From: Puccinellia tenuiflora
Lineage: Eukaryota > Streptophyta > Magnoliopsida > Poales > Poaceae
Direction: 5' to 3'
Length of the DNA stretch: 64,000 bases
NCBI GenBank assembly: GCA_012064385.1
Contig: QRDG01000805.1
Location: 404,963-468,962 of the forward strand
The notes beneath the pieces were generated by a model. That model was not told the DNA's origin, searched no databases, and worked only from the letters and a program-made list of their open reading frames with translations. Positions 56,895-64,000 of the stretch are shown in pieces (within the stretch, counting starts at the first letter, position 1; the number at the start of each line of letters is the position of its first letter). Made by a program: the position numbers and the translations under genes.

Positions 56895-57099
56895 TGTCCA
56901 TCTTTTGCACAATGCCCTTCTTTTCCATAAAAATTGACGTGGTATTTTTCTCCGATTTAATTTTTTTGCAAAAATAACCAGAAAAGAGACTTTGCTAAAA
57001 ATAGCATCAGATTCAGCAGTTTTATTCAAATGTGGGAGGATTCCAGAGCAAATTATGAAGCAAAGTGCTTGAAAAAGTAGACGCATTTTAGGTGCATCA
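56895..57099 (-). repeat. Element C 5' LTR, outer part
   Basis: Matches 33067-33271. The TG start on the minus strand (TGATGCACCTAAAATGC) ends at 57099, right before GTGCC. Confidence 0.9.
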
Positions 57100-57603
57100 G
57101 TGCCCAAGCCCGGCGTCATCCCGTTCAACAGCAGGCTTCACAAACTAGTGGTGCGTGGGAGAGAAGAGGAGGCGACGGAGCTGATGAAGATAGTAAAGGG
57201 GAAGAAGCCCAAGATCGGCCACATGCCAAGATCTCTGGTGCCGCGGCGCTTCTACACGCAGCTGGACCGGGATGACCTGCACATGCTCGTCATCCCAAGG
57301 TCCTTCCATGCTGCCTTGAAGGAGTGGCTGACGATCCCCCTTCCTCGGTGCATTCCGATCGACGCCTGCAAGTTCTGCGACGAGCATGTTCAGGTAAGCT
57401 ACTACAAGAACACCGACGAGATTGTGCTGGGGAGGCACTGGCCAGAGGTCGTCTACCGCTACAATCTGGAGCAGGACGACGTCGTAGTCTTCAAGCTCAC
57501 CGCAACAGGCTTCAAGATCGACATCTACAGGAGCATGAACTCGACTGCCGGGGGGGGTACACGTGTCCTGAGCACGGCTAGTACCAGCGTGCTTAGTGTT
57601 TAG
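57100..57603 (+). pseudogene. B3-domain protein gene, 3' fragment
   Basis: This open frame of 167 codons begins in the target duplication, not at a real start. After VPKPGVIPFNSRLHKL and a charged coil (REEEATELMKIVKGKK), about residues 50-145 have the layout of a plant B3 domain. These are RRFYTQLDRDDLHMLVIPRS, FHAALKEWL, HVQVSYYKNTDEIVLGRHW and YNLEQDDVVVFKLTATGFKI (the usual Leu-x-x-Gly-Asp turn reads LEQDD). It ends TAG at 57601. B3 proteins are nuclear DNA-binding factors; targets cannot be inferred here. The codon phase and sequence join exactly to 31906 once element C is removed. The frame shows no stop of its own, so the insertion looks recent or the fragment is under-aged. Confidence 0.8.
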
Positions 57604-57621
57604 TAGGTACTGCATTTTGAT

Positions 57622-57706
57622 CAGGGGCATGAAATGCCCCTGTTAGTGTTCATCAGGGGCATGAGATGCCCCTGCTAGCTGTAAACCCGGGACATGGGAT
57701 GCCCCT
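57622..57706. repeat. Three tandem hairpins just after the B3 stop codon
   Basis: Copies at 57622-57642 (CAGGGGCATGAAATGCCCCTG) and 57654-57674 (same with GAG loop) are perfect 9 bp stems with 3-base loops. A third, imperfect one lies at 57688-57706 (GGGACATGGGATGCCCC). Unit spacing is 32-34 bp. They would lie in the 3' UTR of the B3 transcript. Confidence 0.75.
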
Positions 57707-57924
57707 GCTAGACGTTAACCCGGGCTTAGAATGCTTAAAACTTGTTTTGATCATGGTGTGTGCTTTTCCTTGTTGTTTTCATCAGGGTGTGTGCTTTCCC
57801 CTATGTCATATAGTTAAGTAATTGCAGCGAATCTCGTTATGATGTATGGTTACCTCTAATTGTGTCTGATCCTGATTGTGTTCATGTGTGTTAAAAGGTG
57901 GTAAGGTCACCAGTTTTGAAAGTG

Positions 57925-58175
57925 GTGAGCACATGACTAAACCAGCATGCAACCAAACGGGTGTTTAGTGCATCTAAACAGCATGCAGCCAAGTTTGCAG
58001 CCAACCAAACATGAAAATGCGAAATAAATAGGCAAAAAGGAAAAACGATATGCACCCAACCAAACGGGCTGCAGAACATGGCTCAGGCCACGTTTCTCTG
58101 GGGCCAAACCCGCCAGAGCCACGAAGACGGGAGGTCCAAAAATGACCCAAACAACCAAACACGCCCTAATGTAAC
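57925..58175. mobile_element. Possible MITE with GTTTGGTTG-type motifs
   Basis: Four AACCAAAC motifs (about 57952, 58003, 58059, 58152) occur in 200 bp, and the right side reads CCAAACACGCCCTAA, as in common grass MITE ends. The left end is not defined and no target duplication was found. Confidence 0.35.
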
Positions 58176-58370
58176 TTGGAAGTAGTTGTTGAAGCTTACA
58201 CTTATAATATCAGCTGGGAGATATGACCACCAGCGGCAGAACAACTTGTCTGCAGAAGAATGCACATGTCTCTATCGGCGCCCCATTGACTTTACCGGTA
58301 CTCCTAGATCAACTTGGCTCAAGATTAAGTTTCTGGAAATTCTCCATGACGATAATACTCGTATCAAATA

Positions 58371-58464
58371 CTCCTTGTGATCACAAATGATTGTCGTCAG
58401 TATAACTACGGATTTGTACCTAGTACGCTCATTTCCCGTGACAGTTAAAACCGATCGGAGGGAG
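58371..58464. mobile_element. Stowaway MITE (94 bp)
   Basis: Flanked by TA on both sides. The left end is CTCCTTGTGATCAC, and the right end is CCGATCGGAGGGAG, whose complement is CTCCCTCCGATCGG. This is the Stowaway (Mariner-type) terminal sequence. Confidence 0.75.
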
Positions 58465-58469
58465 TAGTA

Positions 58470-58932
58470 TGAACACACGTTTTCGCCATAGGAATTTTGA
58501 AAAAGTGTACATAGAACTACAGATTGACTGTTTGATAATCCTGGGAAACCGGGTTTGGATAATCCGTGCACTTTTTAAAATATTTCCTGGTAGTTGGAGC
58601 TTCGGAAACGGCTTGTGGCTATGTCAATTCGTTGCTCTCAAATTCATCGTATGATAGTGATACATAAGTTGACTTTGATTGAAGCAGAGCAACCCAGGCC
58701 AGCAGTACTACTGCGGCAGAGTAGTTGACAAAATTGCAGCTATCCTCATGGTATGAACGCACGTCGTTCGCCAAGGACAAGGTAGTCGGTCGTTGCTCCG
58801 TGGGGTGCACGTATCTAATCTAAACAGATAAATAGGCATACAGGCAAGGTCTGGAGGTCACCAATCAACTTGTCCTCTGCCACTTCAAAAATAGAAAACT
58901 TGTCCTCTGCCAATAGCCAGGGTAGAGAGAGG
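58470..58932. other. Gene-free upstream region
   Basis: No element recognised. It includes the presumed promoter of the two-exon gene at 58933, where no clear TATA box was seen. Confidence 0.4.
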
Positions 58933-59489
58933 ATGGCACTTGCTCCACGGTCGTCTCTGCGCTCCCTAGCTCTGCTGGTGTCGCGCCGGAAGCCATGGCT
59001 GAGCTCTTTCTCCTCCTCCTCCACCGCCGTTCTGCCGCCGGGAAATTGTACTCCGGCTGCTCCTGCCGTTCAGCCTCCCGCTCCAGGTAAGCTCAAATGT
59101 TTCCTGCACCCACGGCTCTCCTTTTCTGCTGCCGATTTCCGTTCTCTGGTATCGATTTGCGCTAACAGTTACTCCTCCATTGCGTTGCAGCTCTGCCAGA
59201 CACTTCGAGTAACAAGCGCCCTCCTCATGAAGAGTTGCCGATTCACGCTCTTCCCGATCCACATAACAAGGGTCGCGCTGAACTCGACAAGCCTTCACCG
59301 TCGACTCTGGAGCAGCCGGACTACCCAGTTCCTTTGCGCCGCACCGTCGACGAAGATCCCGAACACCTAACTCCTGATGATTGTGGTGGTTCACACAGCA
59401 GCACACCTAGAGCTGTACCTGGCCCTGCCCCTGCGCGTGGCCCTGTTATACACCCAGTTCGTGATCCACCACCTAGAACTAGGCCGTAG
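58933..59489 (+). CDS. Small two-exon gene with mitochondrial-type presequence, function unknown
   Basis: Exon 1 is 58933-59086 and exon 2 is 59191-59489. The 104 bp intron starts GTAAGC and ends TTGCAG and splits a Gly/Ala codon in phase 1, so the ORF is continuous (150 residues). The N-terminus MALAPRSSLRSLALLVSRRK followed by FSSSS has five Arg, one Lys and no acidic residue, a typical mitochondrial targeting profile. The mature part is Pro-rich and polar: NKRPPHEELPIHALPD, PSTLEQPDYPVPLRRTVDED, then a low-complexity Pro/Arg tail. I recognise no domain and give no function. The tail may be non-native, because LINE sequence begins a few hundred bases downstream. ATG context (GAGGATGGC) is good. 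Confidence 0.6.
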
Positions 59490-59699
59490 CAAACTTAAAG
59501 CTGTAATCGACGAGCCTTGGCTGTGCACTTCGGAGCTCCTGTTTAAGTTATTTCCCACAGTTAAGTCACAAGGGCCAATGGCCGCTTCCTGTACCGGAAG
59601 AATACTGTATCGCCTATATACAATATAAAAGTAATTCAAGGTCCATTCTGAAGCAGGGCTAAAGACAAAGGAAACATTTTCTGTGTTATTAGGTGCCAT
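59490..59699. other. Short gap between the gene and LINE-like sequence
   Basis: Probably the 3' UTR of the two-exon gene. No poly(A) signal is clear. Confidence 0.35.
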
Positions 59700-60182
59700 T
59701 TTATTTTGCAGCATGGGGGCGATACCATTATTTTCATGGATCCTCCTACGCGCGACCGCCTTCGTCAGGTCAGTTTCAACCCGCAGGTCACCGTGTTCGG
59801 CGTGGATGGGTGCGCCGCGCGCCAGTCGCCTCGTCTTTCAAGCCCGGTTGGCCTCGCGTCTTCAGGTGCCGTCTTTGATTGGTCCGTGGAAAGGGGAAGG
59901 AACTCCATGCCACCTTGCTACCTGCTCTGTCGCTGTGTTCTGCTAGTTTCGTGATGTTAGCTGAAACTTCTCTGTTGTTGTGTGCTGCATACGTGTGCAG
60001 CCTGTGTGTCTGTTCTGTCTACTGTTGCCGCTGGCAGCTCGCTACCTGTGTGCGTGCATGTGTCCCTACTCCTCCTCGAAGCAGCTGGTTTGAGTCCATG
60101 TGTGATACTATCTGCATGTTCCAGCGATGGAATATGAGTCCATGTATATGTCAACCTGCTACCGCTGTGTCATGCTCAGTTT
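59700..60182 (+). mobile_element. Probable LINE 5' part or ORF1 remnant
   Basis: A short frame (59706-59954) contains FMDPPTRDRLRQVSFNPQ and FDWSVERGRNSMPPC. It directly precedes the LINE endonuclease start with no recognisable boundary. Assignment to the LINE rests on position only. Confidence 0.35.
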
Positions 60183-60185
60183 GCA

Positions 60186-60352
60186 ATGAATGAGGCCAAC
60201 TACAATTTGTGTGTTTTGAATTGGAATACCAGAGGCCTAAACGGTGACGACCGCCAAGCAACTATGCATGAATCCATCGCTGCTACCCCATGTTGCATCG
60301 TTTGTCTGCAAGAGACAAAATTAGAGAATGTGGATGATGCTACGGCTGCCCC
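60186..60352 (+). pseudogene. LINE ORF2 start, endonuclease N-terminus (piece 1)
   Basis: The frame starts MNEANYNLCVLNWNTRGLNG, with the WNxRGL motif that opens the apurinic-type endonuclease of plant L1-like LINEs. It continues to CIVCLQETKLENV, where the Glu of QETK is the catalytic metal ligand. It is cut at about 60352 by a 1.08 kb insertion of uncertain nature and resumes at about 61437. Confidence 0.75.
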
Positions 60353-61436
60353 ATGTTTAAGCGAAGCCCAAACAATTAACATGAGGTAGAAAAGCACCGT
60401 CTATAAACGCTGCCCCAAATTGCACTGGTTGAGCGAGCGGGAGCGGAAGCAGGGCGTGAGGTGCTTCCCGTAGCTTCGCACTCAAGTCGCGAATCGTTTT
60501 TTGTTATTATCCATCCATTCCGTTGCTCAAAATAACATGCATACTGTCACTGTGAGACCGAATCTATGCCTTCCTTTGACTTTCGCTTGGCATGCGCTGC
60601 AGAGCCAGCGCGCGTGCAGGCATTGGGTGGACATGCCACCAACTACCTCCGTCGATCGAGTAGGTCGTATACGTAGGTCCGCTACATGAGCCCAAACAAA
60701 ACATGGCTGAACCCATCGATCGTTTGCTCAGTTGAACTAGTGAAAAGGCTTTGGCCTTCGGCCTATAATTATGGTCCACTAGCTAACAGCTCACGCTCTA
60801 CGAAAAGCTAACAGCCCACAAGTAAACAAAAATGGAATTTGATCTTGAGCGTACAATCTGTGCTGTAGTGTGTTGTGTCGTATTCGCATCAGTAGATGGC
60901 CGCACTCTCGTGGCGCTCTGCGGTCTCGGGTTCCGTACAATCTGTGCTATAGTATATCGTACATTCTTACGTATTCATGGTACTACCTCCGACCGTAAAA
61001 GGTTGTTGTGTAGATCATACTATCACAGTGCAAAATATGTATAGAGCTTGCGACAAATATTCCCGATCGGAGGACGTATTATTTTTCAATTTTAGTGACT
61101 CATCGTAAAAAGCAAATTGGTAAAAAACATGTTTATAATTATTTTAGTAAAAAATAATTAAATTGAGATAATTTAGCCCTTAAACATGAAAATTATGTTA
61201 AAAAATGTCGGAATTAGCTAATTCGTTTCGAATCAGTATTTATACAACTTCTACAACATTTAATGGTATTTCAGACTTTTCATCTTTCGAACCAATAACA
61301 GCAGCTATCAAAAGCATTCCTGGCAAACATCAAATCTCTACTTCCAACAACTGCTTCTCACAGCTGCTTTCTAACAGCCCACCAGCTACAGCTGCTTCTC
61401 AATAGCAGCAGACCAAACAAACAGACACTAAGAAAA
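60353..61436. mobile_element. Insertion of unclear class within the LINE
   Basis: About 1.08 kb that is not LINE. It contains a Stowaway MITE, a duplicated CGTACAATCTGTGCT block (60849 and 60936) and AGCTGCTT/AAGCAGCT-like motifs near 61350-61400. Neither terminus nor target duplication could be assigned, and the boundaries are approximate. Confidence 0.4.
60983..61076. mobile_element. Stowaway MITE (94 bp), second copy
   Basis: TA target bases lie on both sides. The ends are CTACCTCCGACCG and CCCGATCGGAGGACG, imperfect inverted repeats of the Stowaway type. It has the same length as the copy at 58371. Confidence 0.65.
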
Positions 61437-61610
61437 TTTATCCAGCGCCCGGCTGTCGGCACGCGTGGAGGGATCCTCCTCCTCTGGGACGAGAATCTTA
61501 TCACCATTACTGATGCCACCATCTCCCAGTTCTCCATCTCGGCAACGATTACCATCATCTAGTCCAACACCTCTTTCAAACTAACAATGGTTTACGGGCC
61601 GACTAGAAAC
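61437..61610 (+). pseudogene. LINE endonuclease, middle piece (piece 2)
   Basis: Reads FIQRPAVGTRGGILLLWDEN, then LITITDATISQFSIS, one TAG, then NTSFKLTMVYGPTRN. This is the continuation of piece 1 in plant LINE endonucleases. It ends exactly at the GAAAC target duplication of the compact LTR element. Confidence 0.75.
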
Positions 61611-62237
61611 TGTTAGCACTAATCTTGACCTCGGTGTCGTGGGGCGAGCTGCCGTGCGTTCGTGTTGGCCGAGTGTCCGATCGAGTGGAGTACAATGGTC
61701 TTGCAAGCGGGTTGGCCATTTTGCATGTGCGTGCATGAGGCACCAGAATATGAGAGTCATGCGGCCGGAGCGTGCAGATCAAGCAGCTGTTAGTGCATGG
61801 TGTTAGTCGGTTAGTGGAGCACGTCGTGGGCATAGGAGCCGGGCAGGTTGTTGCCTGGCTGTGTGCTAGCTAGGCTATTTAAGTGTGAGTCATGTGCGTG
61901 TAGAGAGTAAGCTGAAGAGAAAATGTAGTCTCCAGTAGTAGTGCTCGCGTGTGGAGAGAGAGCCAGTGACGAGCGAGAGAGATGTAGTTTCCACCGGTGA
62001 TTGTGGTGTGTGCCCGGCCGGTAGAAGAGTTCCACTGAGTTGTACTGCGTGTGTGCGTAGTACCTCCATATGTATGTGTTTGATTCGTTAAGAGAAATAA
62101 ATCCAAGATACAGGCGTGTGTGCGTCGCGGCGTTCGTCGCCGGGAAAACCATTGGTGTCTCCTTCGTCTACCTCTTTCCGGCGTTTGCGTCGCTGAAAGG
62201 CTGCCTCGACGTGTGTCGCCGAAGGGCAGCCCCAACA
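61611..62237 (+). repeat. Compact element 5' LTR (627 bp)
   Basis: TGTTAGCACTAATCTTGACC to GCAGCCCCAACA. It contains a CTATTTAAGTG box at about 61874. Confidence 0.92.
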
Positions 62238-62628
62238 ATTGGTATCAGAGCCGCAAGGTTTGGTGTCGTGGTGCACGGTGAGTCCGCGGCGAGCGCGGCG
62301 GACGGAGACTACGGAGGCGCTACGTGGTGGCGCAGCGGCCGCGGAGGCGCGGCGAGAAGGCCGCGGAGGTCCTGCGTGGTGGTGCAGGAGCCACGTGGGT
62401 GTGGCATGGCGCTGCACGGCGGCCATGGCGCGGCATGGTGCAGCGTGCACACGACGGCGTGGCGGCATGGAGGTGCTGCGCGGCGGCGGGCCGCAGCGGC
62501 GTGGTGTGACGGCCATGTAGCGGCGACCGCAGAGGCGCAGCTGCGCGGAGAGGCGCGCGGTGGCGTCGAGCGGAGGCGTACAAGGCGATGATGATCGACG
62601 ACGAGCCGTGTCAAGATTAGGGGGAAAT

Positions 62629-63255
62629 TGTTAGCACTAATCTTGACCTCGGCGTCGTGGGGCGAGCTGCCGTGCATTCGTGTTGGCCGAGTGTCCGATC
62701 GAGTGGAGTACAACGGTCTTGCAAGCGGGTTGGCCGTTCTGCATGTGCGTGCATGAGGCACCAGAACATGCGAGTCGTGCGGCCGGAGCGTGCAGATCAA
62801 GCAGCTGTTAGTGCATGGTGTTAGTTGGTTAGTGGAGCACGTCGTGGGCATAGGAGCCGGGCAGGTTGTTGCCTGGCTGTGTGCTAGCTAGGCTATTTAA
62901 GTGTGAGTCATGTGCGTGTAGAGAGTAAGCTGAAGAGAAAATGTAGTCTCCAGTAGTAGTGCTCGCGTGTGGAGAGAGAGCCAGTGACGAGCGAGAGAGA
63001 TGTAGTTTCCACCGGTGATTGTGGTGTGTGCCCGGTCGGTAGAAGAGCTCCACTGGGTTGTACTGCATGTGTACGTAGTACCTCCATATGTATGTGTTTG
63101 AGTCATTGAGAGAAATAAAGCCAAGATATAGGCATGTGTGCCCCGCAGCGTTCGTCGCCGAGAAAACCATTGGTGTCTCCTTCGTCTACCTCTTTCCGGC
63201 GTTTGCGTTGCCGAAAGGCTGCCTCGACATGTGTCGACGGAGGACAGCCCCAACA
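62629..63255 (+). repeat. Compact element 3' LTR (627 bp)
   Basis: Same length and ends as the 5' LTR, followed by GAAAC. Confidence 0.92.
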
Positions 63256-64000
63256 GAAACAATCTCAAAGATGCCTTTTTCCAAGAAATCAAGAATGAGA
63301 AACCGGCCACGGGGTCAAGTGGCTCGTCACGTGTGATATCAACCAAATCTATCAGGCTCATGATAAAATCGCATGAACTCCAATCGTAGCCGCATGGTCC
63401 GCTTCCGCAATGCCCTCAATTTTTGCGAGTTAAAGGAAATTCATCTTCAAAATAGGAAGTTTACTTGGAGCAACGAGCGCCAAGACCCAACGCTTAGCAA
63501 GCTTGACACCTTCTTTTGCAATGAGGATTGGGACGTTGATTTCTCCTCTCACATCCTCCATGCTCTCTCCTCTTCGCTCTCCGACCATTGCCCCCTCCTT
63601 GCAAGTGATGTCGGCCCTCGGCGGCCAAGGTCCTTCCGCTTCCAAAACTTTTGGATCAAGATGCCCGGATTTATGACGGTGGTCTGTGACGCTTGGAGTG
63701 AGCACCTCCCCCATAATGAACCATATCAAGTGCTATTCCACAAACTAAAGAGAGTGAGCCTTCGCTTGAGACAATGGAGCAAGAAACTTTTCTCCCATCA
63801 CAAAGTCCAACTCCACATGGCCCTTGACGTCATCCTTCAACTCGATATCGCTCAAGAAACGAGAATTTTAGACCCCCAAGAGAGAGATTTGAGATCGAGA
63901 CTCAAAAGAAAAGTCATTTCCCTTGCGGTAATGGAGCGTGCTAGGAAGCGGCAAGCCTCGCGCATTACCAATCTCAAAGATGGAGACGCAAACACAAGGT
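63256..64000 (+). pseudogene. LINE ORF2, endonuclease C-terminus and pre-RT region (piece 3), runs off right edge
   Basis: The sequence continues piece 2 after the GAAAC site: LKDAFFQEIKNEKPATG, then VKWLVTCDINQIYQAHDK (Asp/Asn of the active site), a frame change near 63375, and KEIHLQNRKFTWSNER. LDTFFCNEDWDV leads to SSLSDHCPLLAS, where SDH holds the catalytic His. The frame is then open to the window end with a basic helical stretch (MERARKRQASRITNLKDG) that precedes RT in plant LINEs. RT itself is outside the window. Confidence 0.8.

Larger units (their letters stand above)
31907..57099 (-). mobile_element. Element C: Athila-like LTR retrotransposon with two nested insertions
   Basis: The element spans 25.2 kb, of which about 9 kb is its own. 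The boundaries are fixed by the perfect target duplication GTGCC (31902-31906 and 57100-57104) and by TG...CA ends. From right to left it has 5' LTR, tRNA-Asp-type primer site, gag, protease, an ATHILA ORF-1-like gene, 3' UTR, polypurine tract and 3' LTR. RT, RNase H and integrase are missing, so it would have needed enzymes in trans. It carries a Tat-type element in gag and a BARE/WIS-type element in its 5' LTR. Confidence 0.88.
61611..63255 (+). mobile_element. Compact non-autonomous LTR retrotransposon (1,645 bp, TRIM-like)
   Basis: Two 627 bp LTRs (61611-62237 and 62629-63255) flank only 391 bp. The element is bounded by GAAAC duplications (61606-61610 and 63256-63260). The primer site TGGTATCAGAGCC (62240-62252) and polypurine tract AGGGGGAAAT (62619-62628) are both intact. 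The interior is a GC-rich stretch of CGGCG and GTGGTG repeats without a credible protein. The LTRs differ at about 30 of 627 positions by my count, mostly at CpG. It is larger than classical TRIMs but is built the same way. Confidence 0.9.

Noticed and set aside
57100..57603. B3 fragment as a complete gene starting at 57100
   Set aside because: The first codon is GTG within the target duplication, and the upstream part of the protein is found at 31780-31906.
58890..59406. Minus-strand frames opposite the two-exon gene
   Set aside because: They have no start context, splice logic or domain, and the plus-strand gene explains the region.
62070..62591. 173-codon open frame across the compact LTR element
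   Set aside because: It crosses the LTR, primer site and interior, is Arg/Gly/Ala-rich from CGGCG repeats, and the complementary strand is equally open.
1..64000. CRISPR arrays, bacterial operons, rRNA or tRNA genes
   Set aside because: No regular spacer-repeat array and no cloverleaf or rRNA sequence was seen. tRNA-like strings are all short primer binding sites of LTR elements.

Overview
This window is plant nuclear DNA, almost certainly from a Triticeae grass (wheat, Aegilops or barley relatives). The reasons are the transposon content: long Ty3/gypsy LTRs starting TGATACGTCTCCGACGTATC or ending in CTTGTGGGTATCA, a BARE/WIS/Angela-type copia LTR starting TGTTGGGAATATGCCC, CACTA ends (CACTAGTAGAAAA) with TTTAGTCCCGGT subterminal repeats, Stowaway MITEs, and GC-rich grass-type exons. 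I estimate about nine tenths of it is mobile DNA. Only three host genes can be supported, and two are visibly broken.

Layout. 1-6311: a minus-strand gypsy element running off the left edge (gag, protease, RT, PBS and a 3.84 kb LTR). 6312-10361: gene-free, with decayed tandem repeats. 10362-14571: a copia element with 139 bp LTRs, TSD CTATA and most of gag missing. 14958-15322: a MITE. 15469-16060: a CACTA end. 16539-17309: a three-exon bHLH gene with a one-base frameshift. 18024-19477: a second CACTA end. 19478-25245: three related Athila-type LTR segments on the minus strand. 25246-31779: a plus-strand LTR element (element B) without pol, carrying an unrecognised ORF.

The centre of interest is 31780-57603. 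A B3-domain gene is split at codon level by a minus-strand Athila-like element (element C, 31907-57099) with a perfect 5 bp target duplication GTGCC on both sides. Element C lacks RT, RNase H and integrase, but has gag-protease and an ATHILA ORF-1-like gene. It was itself hit twice: by an 8.86 kb Tat-type gypsy element (38690-47550, TSD CTCAA) in gag, and by a BARE/WIS-type copia element (about 49597-56890) in its 5' LTR.

57604-64000 holds tandem hairpins after the B3 stop codon, two Stowaway MITEs, a small two-exon gene with a mitochondrial-type presequence (58933-59489), and a LINE broken into three pieces. One LINE interruption is a compact 1,645 bp LTR element with 627 bp LTRs and TSD GAAAC.

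All assignments are by eye. Family names such as Tekay, Athila, Tat and BARE are inferences from motifs and layout, not database hits.
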